Positions 18,030 to 26,022 of a stretch of DNA of 64,000 nucleotides are shown here, piece by piece (position 1 is the stretch's first letter; each line of letters begins with the position of its first letter). The notes under the pieces are model-generated. The model had not been told where the DNA came from. It ran no database searches and worked only from the letters and a program-made list of their open reading frames with translations. Source of the stretch: Rhodoligotrophos appendicifer (GTDB lineage Bacteria > Pseudomonadota > Alphaproteobacteria > Rhizobiales > Im1); the NCBI RefSeq assembly GCF_007474605.1, contig NZ_VHKL01000012.1, positions 1-64,000 on the forward strand. The letters run 5' to 3'. Both the position numbers and the translations under genes were made by a program.

Positions 18030-18117
18030 GCACAAAAGCAGGCTCCGGCCTGCGCGGACTTCTGAGCACACAGCAGGCTTTGGCCTGCGCGGACTTCTGA
18101 GCAAAGCAGGCTCCGGC
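18024..18117. repeat. Three tandem ~36-bp units between dsbA-like and MerR-like genes
   Basis: Units start at about 18024, 18061 and 18096. Each contains CTGAGCAC/A followed by a small palindrome (GCAGGCTCCGGCCTGC or a close variant) and GCGGACT. The dsbA-like stop codon is part of the first unit, and the array ends 4 bases before the MerR gene end. The hairpins could serve as a bidirectional transcription end. Confidence 0.75.
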
Positions 18118-18120
18118 GTC

Positions 18121-19155
18121 TCACGCGACCGCCGGACGCCATGCGATGACGCCGGCCGTCCGCGCGCGCACCTCCGGTGAGGCGAGGCAGGTCGCCACCG
18201 CCTCGTAGCCCGGCGCTCCGGGCACGGCCAAGACCCACATCGGCGGGCTGTGATTGGCCGGACAGAACAGGATCGCCTCGTCGCGGCCCAGGGCGGCGAG
18301 ATCCAGGATCGCGCTCGACCGGGTGAGCAGAAAAAGCGGGCGGGCTGCATTCCCCCGGCAGCGCAGGAAGGCGATCACGGCGGTCTGGGCCGAGGCGTCG
18401 AGCCCCTGTTCCACCATGTCGACGACGAGCGCGGCGGGTCCCTCGCTCTCCAGTCCCACCAGCAGCGCGAGCAGGGCCTCCGACATGTCAGCCCCATCCT
18501 CCACGAGCCAGGCTGCGGCCTCGTCTACCCGCGCCTTGAGCGCATCGTCCTGCTCGAGCTGCCTCCGTGCGGCGGCGGCCCCGTTGTCCAGCCGGTCCAA
18601 TCCGAGGAAGGCCGCCTCGGGCAGACTTTCGGCGATGCGGCGGCCGAGCCTGGTCTTGCCGCTTCCCAACGGCCCGGTGATGTAGGTCAGGGGCGTTCGG
18701 TCGGGCAGCTCGAAACTCTCGCCGCCCCAGGGCCACGGCAGGGCGAAGCGCACCGGGGAGGGAGAAACCTCCCCTGCGAGCCGCGCGACGGCGCCCAAAC
18801 CCGGGATCCGCCCCGAGGCCAGGTCGCTCCGCAGGCTGCGGACGGCATCCAGACTGTCGGAAAGGCTGCGGATCTGGTGCTCCAATACCGCCTGATGCGC
18901 GGTTAGCGCTCGCTCCAACCCGTGCGCCTCGCCCTTCAGGACCCGCGCCACCTGGGCCAGGCTCAGTCCGAGTGCGCGCAGCGCCACGACCTCCCCGGCG
19001 CGCGCCATCTCCGCCGGCCCATAGGCCCGCCAGCCGGCGGCGGTGCGGGCGGGCACCACGAGTCCGCGCTGCTCATAGAGCCGCAGGGCTTTCGGCGAGA
19101 CGCCGAGGCGCTGTGCGGCCTCGGAGGCTGACAGGACGGGGGCGGTGGACGGCAC
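18121..19155 (-). CDS. MerR-family regulator fused to a P-loop ATPase-like domain
   Basis: 344 residues. Residues 8-75 form a MerR-type winged helix (LSASEAAQRLGVSPKALRLY, then the AAGWRAYGPAEM wing). Residues 80-112 look like a dimerisation helix. From about residue 135 the protein continues into a nucleotide-binding domain with Walker A GPLGSGKT at 161-168 and a Walker B-like ALVVDMVEQGLD. Ordinary MerR proteins are 110-280 residues with a small-molecule sensor in this position, so an ATPase sensor is unusual. The start is GTG 19155, preceded by GAGGTGATTC. It is divergent from accB. The domain reading is from sequence; the signal sensed is unknown. Confidence 0.8.
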   Translation of the reverse strand: MPSTAPVLSASEAAQRLGVSPKALRLYEQRGLVVPARTAAGWRAYGPAEMARAGEVVALRALGLSLAQVARVLKGEAHGLERALTAHQAVLEHQIRSLSDSLDAVRSLRSDLASGRIPGLGAVARLAGEVSPSPVRFALPWPWGGESFELPDRTPLTYITGPLGSGKTRLGRRIAESLPEAAFLGLDRLDNGAAAARRQLEQDDALKARVDEAAAWLVEDGADMSEALLALLVGLESEGPAALVVDMVEQGLDASAQTAVIAFLRCRGNAARPLFLLTRSSAILDLAALGRDEAILFCPANHSPPMWVLAVPGAPGYEAVATCLASPEVRARTAGVIAWRPAVA

Positions 19156-19367
19156 GAATCACCTCGTTGCGTTGCGGACCGCTCCCTTATCGAGGCAGCC
19201 CCAGGGGCCGGGTCAAGGGCTGTCTGATGGCGCTGCGCCCTCGGACGGGAGCGCGTCCCGGGACCCCGCGACGCCCGCGACGCCTTCAACCGCTTCCGTT
19301 CCGCTGGCTTTGCCACTATAACACCCGGCGAAACTCCCCGTGACATCGAGAAGGTGACTTGGAAAGC

Positions 19368-19826
19368 ATGGGCAAGGACAAGGCCGTCATCGATCGCGAC
19401 ATGATTCGCGACCTTGCCGATCTCCTGAACGAGACCGGCCTCCTGGAAATTGAGGTCGAGCAGGACGGCTTGCGCGTCCGCGTGTCTCGCGCCGGTCAGG
19501 CCGTGAATCATTTCGTACCCGCCCCCGGCTCCGCGGGCCCGGTGGAACCTGCCCCCGCTCCGGTCCCCACCGTCGCCGATCCCGCCAAGCATCCCGGCGC
19601 GGTGAAATCGCCCATGGTCGGCACGGCCTATCGGGCGCCCGCCCCCGGCGCGGCGACCTTCGTTGAAATCGGCCGCGAGGTCACCAAGGGCCAGACGATC
19701 CTCATCGTCGAGGCCATGAAGACCATGAACCAGATCCCCGCCCCCCATTCCGGCAAGGTCACCGCCATTTTCGTGGAGGATGGCAATCCCGTCGAATTCG
19801 GCGAGCCCCTGATGATCATCGAGTGA
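19368..19826 (+). CDS. accB: Biotin carboxyl carrier protein of acetyl-CoA carboxylase
   Basis: 152 residues. The N-terminal helical region ([20 protein letters not shown]) and Pro/Ala linker lead to a C-terminal biotinyl domain with biotin lysine K118 in EAMKTMNQ. It carries biotin between the carboxylase and transferase parts in the first step of fatty-acid synthesis. ATG 19368 is chosen; a TTG at 19359 would add three residues. It sits 9 bases before accC in an accB-accC-aat run. Confidence 0.95.
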   Translation: MGKDKAVIDRDMIRDLADLLNETGLLEIEVEQDGLRVRVSRAGQAVNHFVPAPGSAGPVEPAPAPVPTVADPAKHPGAVKSPMVGTAYRAPAPGAATFVEIGREVTKGQTILIVEAMKTMNQIPAPHSGKVTAIFVEDGNPVEFGEPLMIIE

Positions 19827-19835
19827 TGAGCGGCC

Positions 19836-21182
19836 ATGTTCGATAAGGTCCTCATCGCCAATCGCGGCGAGATCGCGCTGCGCATCCTGCGCGCCTGCCG
19901 CGAGCTCGGCATCGCCACGGTCGCGGTCCATTCGACCGCCGACGAGAACGCCATGCATGTGCGCCTGGCCGATGAAAGCGTCTGCATCGGACCGCCGCCG
20001 GCCCGCGACAGCTATCTGAACATTCCCTCCTTGCTGGCCGCCTGCGAGATCACCGGGGCCGATGCCGTCCATCCCGGCTATGGCTTCCTCGCCGAGAACG
20101 CCCGCTTCGCCGAGATCCTGGGCGAGCACAACATCACCTTCATCGGCCCGAGCCCTGAGCATATCCGCATCATGGGCGACAAGATCGAGGCGAAGAAGAC
20201 CGCAATCCGCCTAGGCATCCCCGTCGTCCCCGGCTCGCCGGGCGCCGTCCGCTCCGGCGACGAGGCGGCCCGCATCGCCGAGGAGATCGGCTTCCCCGTC
20301 CTCATCAAGGCCGCTGCCGGCGGCGGCGGGCGCGGCATGAAGGTCGCCCGCACCCCGGCCGATCTCGCCGAGGCGCTGACCACGGCCCAGACCGAGGCCA
20401 AGGCGGCCTTCGGCGACGACGCCGTCTATCTCGAGCGCTATCTCGCCAAGCCGCGCCACATCGAGGTCCAGATCCTCGGCGATGGCCAGGGCAACGCCGT
20501 CCATCTCGGCGAGCGCGACTGCTCGCTCCAGCGCCGCCACCAGAAGCTCTGGGAGGAGGCCCTCTCGCCGGCCCTGAATGCCGACCAGCGCCACGCCATC
20601 GGCACCCGCGTCGCCACCGCCATCGCCGATCTCGGCTATTCCGGCGCCGGCACCATCGAGTTCCTCTACGAGAATGGCGAGTTCTTCTTCATCGAGATGA
20701 ACACACGCCTGCAAGTGGAGCATCCGGTGACCGAATCCATCACCGGCATCGACATCGTCCAGGAGCAGATCCGCATCGCCGCCGGCGCCAAGCTCTCCTT
20801 CACCCAGGACGACATCGTCTTCTCCGGCCACGCCATCGAGTGCCGCATCAACGCTGAGAACCCGTTGACCTTCACTCCCTCGCCCGGCCACATCGATTCC
20901 GTCCACGTGCCCGGCGGCCTGGGTGTGCGCGTCGACAGCGGGATCTATGCCGGCTACACCGTGCCCCCTTATTACGACAGCCTCATCGCCAAGCTGATCG
21001 TCATGGGCAAGAGCCGCAACGAGTGCCTGATGCGCCTGCGCCGGGCTTTGGGCGAATATGTCATCGAGGGCGTCGAGACCACGATCCCGCTCTTCATCGA
21101 TCTGCTGAAGGACGATGACATTATCGACGGCAATTACGATATTCATTGGCTGGAAAATTATCTCGAGCGCCGCCGGCAATGA
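19836..21182 (+). CDS. accC: Biotin carboxylase subunit of acetyl-CoA carboxylase
   Basis: 448 residues, the usual AccC length. It has the biotin carboxylase N-domain ([20 protein letters not shown]), an ATP-grasp domain with the glycine-rich loop [14 protein letters not shown], and the conserved [16 protein letters not shown] segment. It uses ATP and bicarbonate to carboxylate biotin on AccB. It is co-transcribed with accB by spacing. Confidence 0.97.
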   Translation: MFDKVLIANRGEIALRILRACRELGIATVAVHSTADENAMHVRLADESVCIGPPPARDSYLNIPSLLAACEITGADAVHPGYGFLAENARFAEILGEHNITFIGPSPEHIRIMGDKIEAKKTAIRLGIPVVPGSPGAVRSGDEAARIAEEIGFPVLIKAAAGGGGRGMKVARTPADLAEALTTAQTEAKAAFGDDAVYLERYLAKPRHIEVQILGDGQGNAVHLGERDCSLQRRHQKLWEEALSPALNADQRHAIGTRVATAIADLGYSGAGTIEFLYENGEFFFIEMNTRLQVEHPVTESITGIDIVQEQIRIAAGAKLSFTQDDIVFSGHAIECRINAENPLTFTPSPGHIDSVHVPGGLGVRVDSGIYAGYTVPPYYDSLIAKLIVMGKSRNECLMRLRRALGEYVIEGVETTIPLFIDLLKDDDIIDGNYDIHWLENYLERRRQ

Positions 21183-21214
21183 TGGACCGCGTGCTCGGTC
21201 AGTAAGAGACGACG

Positions 21215-21877
21215 ATGAGCACCATCACGCCGCAGATCCTGCTCAAGGCCTATGCCGCCGGCATCTTTCCCATGGCGGAGAGCGCCGACGATGCGGGCCT
21301 GTACTGGATCGACCCCGAGCGTCGCGGCATCATCCCCCTCGATGAGGTCCACGTCCCCCGCCGCCTCAAGCGCACCATCCGCCAGGGCGACTTCGAGGTC
21401 CGCATCGACAGCGATTTCGACGCCGTCATCGGCGCCTGCGCCGAGCCCAAGCCGGGGCGCCGGTCCACCTGGATCAACAGCCGCATCCGTGGCCTCTACG
21501 GCCAGCTCTTTCGCATGGGCTTCTGTCATACGGTCGAATGCTGGCAGGGCGACGCCTTGGTCGGCGGCCTCTACGGCGTCCGCGTCGGCGGCGCCTTTTT
21601 CGGCGAGAGCATGTTCTCCCGCACCCGCGACGCGAGCAAGGTCGCCCTCATCCACTTGGTCGCCCGCCTGAATGCCGGCGGCTTCACCTTGCTCGACACC
21701 CAGTTCGTGACCGACCATCTGACCCGCTTCGGCGCCCGCGAGATCCCCCGCGAGGACTACCACGCCATGCTGGACGAGGCCCTCTACATGGAAGGCGATT
21801 TCCACGCCTTTACCGAGGATGCCGACCCCGAAGCCGTCCTCACCCTCGCCCAAGCCCTCCTCCCAACCGCCCCCTGA
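21215..21877 (+). CDS. aat: Leucyl/phenylalanyl-tRNA-protein transferase
   Basis: 220 residues. Family hallmarks are [15 protein letters not shown], the W-I-(D/N)-P region, [29 protein letters not shown] and [16 protein letters not shown]. The enzyme adds Leu or Phe to N-terminal Arg or Lys, marking proteins for ClpS/ClpAP degradation. In related genomes aat commonly follows accBC, as here. The stop lies 8 bases before a repeat cluster. Confidence 0.95.
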   Translation: MSTITPQILLKAYAAGIFPMAESADDAGLYWIDPERRGIIPLDEVHVPRRLKRTIRQGDFEVRIDSDFDAVIGACAEPKPGRRSTWINSRIRGLYGQLFRMGFCHTVECWQGDALVGGLYGVRVGGAFFGESMFSRTRDASKVALIHLVARLNAGGFTLLDTQFVTDHLTRFGAREIPREDYHAMLDEALYMEGDFHAFTEDADPEAVLTLAQALLPTAP

Positions 21878-21885
21878 TCCCACCC

Positions 21886-22118
21886 GTCATCCCAGACGAA
21901 GCAAAGCGCAGATCCGGGACCGCCAAGACCTCAGAGCCCTCATCCTGAGGAGGCCCGCAGGGCCGTCTCGAAGGACGGAACCCCATGCCGCCCGGGATCC
22001 CGGGCCAAGCCCGGGATGACAGTGATAAGAAAGTCCTCATCCTGAGGAGGCCCGCAGGGCCGTCTCGAAGGACGGGACCCCATGCGGCAAGAGATCCCCG
22101 GGTCGAGCCCCCGGCCGA
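21886..22118. repeat. Composite of family A and family B repeats after aat
   Basis: A family A unit runs from 21886 to 22020 but is interrupted by a family B unit (about 21939-21976: CCTCATCCTGAGGAGGCCCG ... TCTCGAAGGACGG). A second family B unit lies at 22035-22075, followed by a decayed family A right half. The nesting fills most of the 325-base gap before the alcohol dehydrogenase gene. I see no gene here. Confidence 0.85.
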
Positions 22119-22202
22119 CAGCCAGAACAACCTCACCCAAGCGCCCCCTTGACGCCGGCCTGCCTCCCACCCTCTACTCCACCTCCCCAGACGAGGCCCG
22201 CC

Positions 22203-23357
22203 GTGACCCCTTTCACCCTCAGCCGCACTCCAGAGATCCTCGCCGGTCCCGGCGCTGTGGCAAGCCTGGCCGAGCGGCTCACCGCCTTGGCCGGTCCCGC
22301 CGCCCGCATCGTCCTGCTGGCCGATCCCGCTCTGGCGCGCCTCGGCATCACCACGCGGATCGCGCGGCAGCTGGCGGATGCCGGCCATCGCCCGCTGACC
22401 CTGCAGGCCGCTCCCGGCGAGCCCAAGGCGGCCGACATCGATGCAGCGACCGAGGATGCCCGCGCCCATGGGGCCACCGCCATCATCGGCCTCGGCGGCG
22501 GCTCGGCCCTCGATACAGCCAAGCTGCTGGCGGCGACGGCAGCCTCCGGCAACCCCGTGGCCGATTACGCCTTCTGCGCCACGCCCCTCCCCGCCGCCCC
22601 CCTCGCGCTCATCGCCATCCCCACCACGGCCGGCACCGGCTCCGAGGTCACCGCGACATGCGTCTTCACGGACGCGCGCAAGATCAAGGCCTGGGCCTGG
22701 GGCGATGCCTTGAAGCCCCGCCTGGCGATCCTCGACCCCGAGCTCACCGTGGCGCTGCCGCCGGCGATCACCGCAGCGACCGGGCTCGATGCCCTCGTCC
22801 ACGCCATCGAGGCTGCCACCGGCCGCCGCCGCTTCGCCGCCAACGACCTCTATGCCCATGCGGCGATCCGGCTGATTTCGGGGTCCTTCGAGCGCGCGCT
22901 CGCCCAGCCCCATGACCTCGACGCCCGCTTCGCAATGCTTCTGGGCTCCACCTATGCCGGCCTCGCCATCGACAATGCCGGCACGGCGATCGCCCACACG
23001 ATCGCCCATGCCCTGGCCGCCCTCGCCCCCGTCCCCCATGGCCGCGCCACCGCCATGGGCATGGCGGCGTCCATGGCCTGGGCCGTCTCGGGCGCACCCG
23101 ACGCCTTCGCCGCGGTCGCCCTCGCCATGGGTGGACCTGCCGAGGCGGATGTCGCCGTCGACCGTTTCCTCCGGCTGATCGAGGCCAGCGCCCTGGACCT
23201 GTCCCTGGCCGGCGACGGCATCTCCCTGAACCGCCCCGATCTCCTGGCCGATCAGATGCGTAGCCCCGAAAACGCGCCCATGCGCGCCAACACCGCCCGC
23301 GAGGTCACCGATGCCGACATCGACACCCTGGCCCGCGCCGTCTACGCTCTGGCCTGA
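22203..23357 (+). CDS. Iron-containing alcohol dehydrogenase family protein
   Basis: 384 residues with the group III Fe-ADH fold. The N-terminal nucleotide domain has IIGLGGGSALDTAKLLAA and the TTAGTGSEVT loop. The C-terminal metal domain has the conserved D and H in GLDALVHAIEA and two further histidines in IAHTIAHALA and VPHGRA. The substrate cannot be told from sequence; maleylacetate reductases and short-chain alcohol dehydrogenases share this pattern. GTG 22203 is chosen, 6 bases after GAGG; an upstream in-frame ATG adds low-complexity sequence. The next gene is an enolase-superfamily enzyme, suggesting a small sugar-acid or aromatic catabolic unit (inference). Confidence 0.87.
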   Translation: MTPFTLSRTPEILAGPGAVASLAERLTALAGPAARIVLLADPALARLGITTRIARQLADAGHRPLTLQAAPGEPKAADIDAATEDARAHGATAIIGLGGGSALDTAKLLAATAASGNPVADYAFCATPLPAAPLALIAIPTTAGTGSEVTATCVFTDARKIKAWAWGDALKPRLAILDPELTVALPPAITAATGLDALVHAIEAATGRRRFAANDLYAHAAIRLISGSFERALAQPHDLDARFAMLLGSTYAGLAIDNAGTAIAHTIAHALAALAPVPHGRATAMGMAASMAWAVSGAPDAFAAVALAMGGPAEADVAVDRFLRLIEASALDLSLAGDGISLNRPDLLADQMRSPENAPMRANTAREVTDADIDTLARAVYALA

Positions 23358-23373
23358 GCATTTACCTCCAAGG

Positions 23374-23541
23374 CCTCATCCTGAGGAGCAGCCGAAGGCT
23401 GCGTCTCGAAGGACGGGACCCCATGCGGCTCCCCCCCGTCATCCCGGACGCGCCGCAGCGCGAAGCGGTGCTGCGCAGATCCGGGACCGCCAAGACCTCA
23501 CCCCCTCATCCTGAGGACCCCCGCGCCGTCTCGAAGGACCA
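23374..23541. repeat. Family B-A-B repeat cluster between ADH and enolase-superfamily genes
   Basis: A family B unit lies at 23374-23414 (CCTCATCCTGAGGAGCAGCC ... TCTCGAAGGAC), a family A fragment at about 23438-23490, and a short family B unit at about 23505-23541. The last ends 8 bases before the next start codon, so it must be part of that gene's leader. Confidence 0.85.
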
Positions 23542-23549
23542 GGACGCCC

Positions 23550-24656
23550 ATGAAGATCACCGACATCGAGGTCACCCACCACCGTCTCCCCCTCGACCCG
23601 CCCTTCAACGCGAGCTGGGACACGCGGCCGCGGACGCAGTTTTCCGCCACCATCGTCCGGGTCCACACCGATTCCGGCCTGACCGGCATCGGCTCCGGCG
23701 ACGAGATGATCGGCTTCGAGGCCTATAAGCCGCTCTTTATCGGCCAGGACGCGCTCAGCCTGGAGCGCCATTTCCGCATCCTCGAGAACATCCAGTTCCA
23801 CGGCAGCCGTTGCTGGCCCCTCGATCTCGCCCTCTGGGACCTCGCCGGCAAGGCTGCCAACCAGCCCGTCTGGCGCCTGCTCGGCGGCGCCTCGGGCCGC
23901 ATCCGCGCCTATGCCTCCTCCGGCACCCTGCGCCAGCCGCAAGCCCTCGCCGACCAGGCCGAGCGCTTTCTGGAGCAAGGCTTTCCCGCCCTGAAGATCC
24001 GCTTCCATCGCGGCGACTGGCGCGACGACATCAAGGCCCTGGAAGCCGTCCGCGCCCGCCTCGGTAACCGTCTCGAGCTCATGGTCGACTGCAATCAGGG
24101 CTGGCGCATGCCTTGGGACGCAGCCCCGCCCTGGACCCTGAAGGAGGCCCTGCCCGTCGCCCGCGCCCTGGAGGATCTCGACGTTTTCTGGATGGAGGAG
24201 CCTTTGCACCGGGGCGACGTGAAGGGCATGGCCGCCTTGCGCAGCAGGGTCGACATCCGCATCGCCGGTGCCGAGATGACCCGCGAGCTGCACGAGCTGC
24301 GCAGCCTGATCGAGGCCCGCGCCCTCGACGTGCTCCAGCCCGACGCGGCCCTGGTCGGCGGCATCTCCGGCCTGCGCCGCATCGCCACCCAGGCGGTGGA
24401 TGCGGGCCTCATCTTCACCCCCCACACCTGGACCAACGGCCTCGGCGTCTTAGCCAACGCCCATCTGACCGCAGCCTTGGGCAACGCACCCTTCCTGGAA
24501 TATCCCTACGACCCCCCCGAATGGCCCCTGGCCGCCCGCGACTTCATGCTCGCCGAGCCCCTGCAAGCCCACAAAGGCTGGCTCGACCTCGGCACCCGCC
24601 CCGGCCTCGGCATCGCCCTGGACGAGGAACGGCTGAACCAGACCAGGGTCGCTTAA
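23550..24656 (+). CDS. Mandelate racemase / muconate lactonizing enzyme family protein (enolase superfamily)
   Basis: 368 residues. An N-terminal capping domain (MKITDIEVTHHRLPLD) precedes a TIM barrel with the superfamily signatures: a KxR general-base motif at K149-R151, metal ligands D180 (MVDCNQGW) and E216/E217 (WMEEPLH), a later GAEM glutamate and a C-terminal HTWTNG histidine. Such enzymes abstract a proton alpha to a carboxylate, as in sugar-acid dehydratases, racemases or cycloisomerases. The exact substrate is not determinable. No regulator or transporter is nearby. Confidence 0.88.
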   Translation: MKITDIEVTHHRLPLDPPFNASWDTRPRTQFSATIVRVHTDSGLTGIGSGDEMIGFEAYKPLFIGQDALSLERHFRILENIQFHGSRCWPLDLALWDLAGKAANQPVWRLLGGASGRIRAYASSGTLRQPQALADQAERFLEQGFPALKIRFHRGDWRDDIKALEAVRARLGNRLELMVDCNQGWRMPWDAAPPWTLKEALPVARALEDLDVFWMEEPLHRGDVKGMAALRSRVDIRIAGAEMTRELHELRSLIEARALDVLQPDAALVGGISGLRRIATQAVDAGLIFTPHTWTNGLGVLANAHLTAALGNAPFLEYPYDPPEWPLAARDFMLAEPLQAHKGWLDLGTRPGLGIALDEERLNQTRVA

Positions 24657-25061
24657 TCACTGAACCCTCATGCCAAGGAGCAGCCCCCACATCCTCATTG
24701 CCGAGGAGCAGCCCTCACACCCTCATGCCGAGCAGCCTCGCCATCCTCCTGCCGAGGGAGCAGCCCTGACATCCTCATGCTGAGGAGCGGACGCCAGTCC
24801 GCGTCTCGAAGCATCCGGCCGCAATCCGCACCGACGACCCAGCCGCCCATCCTTCGAGGCCTGCTGCGCAGGCACCTCAGGATGAGGATTCCCCCCGCAC
24901 TCCGCCCCGGGCTGTCCCACACCCTCATGCTGAGGAGCGGACGCCAGTCCGCGTCTCGAAGCATCCAGCCCCACGGGACAACCCACGCCGCTGACCCCGA
25001 AACGGCCGAGAGGAGATGACACGCCTCTGGCCTGCACCTACACTGCAAGGGGGGCCGACGC
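24657..25061. repeat. Dense short-repeat cluster (family B/C mosaics) upstream of the GIY-YIG gene
   Basis: Several short 'CCTCATGCCGAG(G)AGCAG' units occur at 24665-24780. A large head-to-head unit lies at 24773-24887 (left arm CCTCATGCTGAGGAGCGGAC, right arm ending CACCTCAGGATGAGG), and a second left arm at 24923-24963. The arms are diverged inverted copies of family B. No gene is seen before the GIY-YIG start. Confidence 0.9.
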
Positions 25062-25358
25062 ATGGGGGCATATGTCTACATTCTTCGCTGCGCGGACGGC
25101 AGATATTACGTCGGCAGCACCAGGACGGAGCTGGAGCGCCGGGTGTCGGAGCACAATCACGCCCTCCATGACGGCTTCACCGCCAAGCGGCGCCCTGTCG
25201 TCTTGGCCTATGCCGAGCATTTCGACCGCATCACCGACGCCATCGCCTGCGAACGGCAGTGGAAGGGCTGGTCCCGCGCGAAGAAACAAGCCCTGATCGA
25301 AGGCCGCCTGGACCGCCTGCCCGCCCTCGCAAGCCGCCCCCGCAAACCCTCAAGCTGA
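25062..25358 (+). CDS. Small GIY-YIG domain nuclease
   Basis: 98 residues, almost only the GIY-YIG domain. The motif reads YVYIL-x9-YYVGST (GIY as YVY, YIG as YVG), followed by the conserved Arg (LERRVSEHN) and a terminal Glu region (ACERQWKGWSRAKKQALIEG). Stand-alone members of this size (UPF0213/YhbQ-like) are common but mostly uncharacterised; the domain makes DNA strand breaks in repair enzymes and homing nucleases. The 3' end (CCCTCAAGCTGAG) is itself one of the short repeat units that then continue for 650 bases. Repeats also precede it. A link between the nuclease and repeat spread is inferred only. Confidence 0.88.
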   Translation: MGAYVYILRCADGRYYVGSTRTELERRVSEHNHALHDGFTAKRRPVVLAYAEHFDRITDAIACERQWKGWSRAKKQALIEGRLDRLPALASRPRKPSS

Positions 25359-26005
25359 GAAACGCCCCGATCCTCAGGCTGAGGTGCAGCCCCCACACCC
25401 ACACGCTGAGGTGCAGCCCCCACATCCTGATGTCGAGGAGCAGCCTCACATCCTCATTGCCGAGGGAGCAGCCCTCACATCCTCATGCTGAGGAGCGGAC
25501 GCCAGTCCGCGTCTCGAAGCATCCGGCCGCAATCCGCACCGACGCCCCAGCCGCCCATCCTTCGAGGCCTGCTGCGCAGGCACCTCAGGATGAGGATTCC
25601 CCCCGCACCCCGCCCCGGGCTGCCCCCACACCCTCACGCCGAGGGAGGAGCAGCCCCACACCCTCAAGCTGAGGTGCAGCCTCCCCATCATCATGCCGAG
25701 GGAGCAGCCCCTCACACCCTCATGCCGAGGGAGCAGCAGCCCTCACATCCTCATGCTGAGGAGCGGACGCCCGTCCGCGTCTCGAAGCATCCAGCCGCAA
25801 TCCGCACCGACGCCCCAGCCGACCATCCTTCGAGGCCTGCTGCGCAGGCACCTCAGGATGAGGACTCCCCCCGCACTCCGCCCCGAGCCACCTCACACCC
25901 TCACGCCGAGGGAGGAGTAGCCCCACACCCTCATGCTGAGGAGCGGACGCCAGTCCGCGTCTCGAAGCATCCGGCCGCAATCCGCACCGACGACCCAGCC
26001 GCCCC
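25344..26005. repeat. Dense short-repeat cluster (family B/C mosaics) between GIY-YIG gene and nrdJ
   Basis: Short units of the form CCTCA-nnn-TGAGG-(T/A)GCAGC recur through 25344-25480 and 25630-25745. Large head-to-head units lie at 25481-25595 and 25749-25863, and a final left arm at 25929-25970. With the copies upstream of the GIY-YIG gene, the large units are nearly identical, including about 35 bases between arms (GCATCCGGCCGCAATCCGCA onward). The nrdJ stop codon (26023) lies in CCCTCAGCTG, again repeat-like. No gene seen. Confidence 0.9.
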
Positions 26006-26022
26006 GCGGGAGCCGCTGCCCC

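Noticed and set aside
24657-26022. CRISPR array
   Set aside because: Repeat units vary in length and orientation, spacers are not unique or regular, and no cas genes are near.
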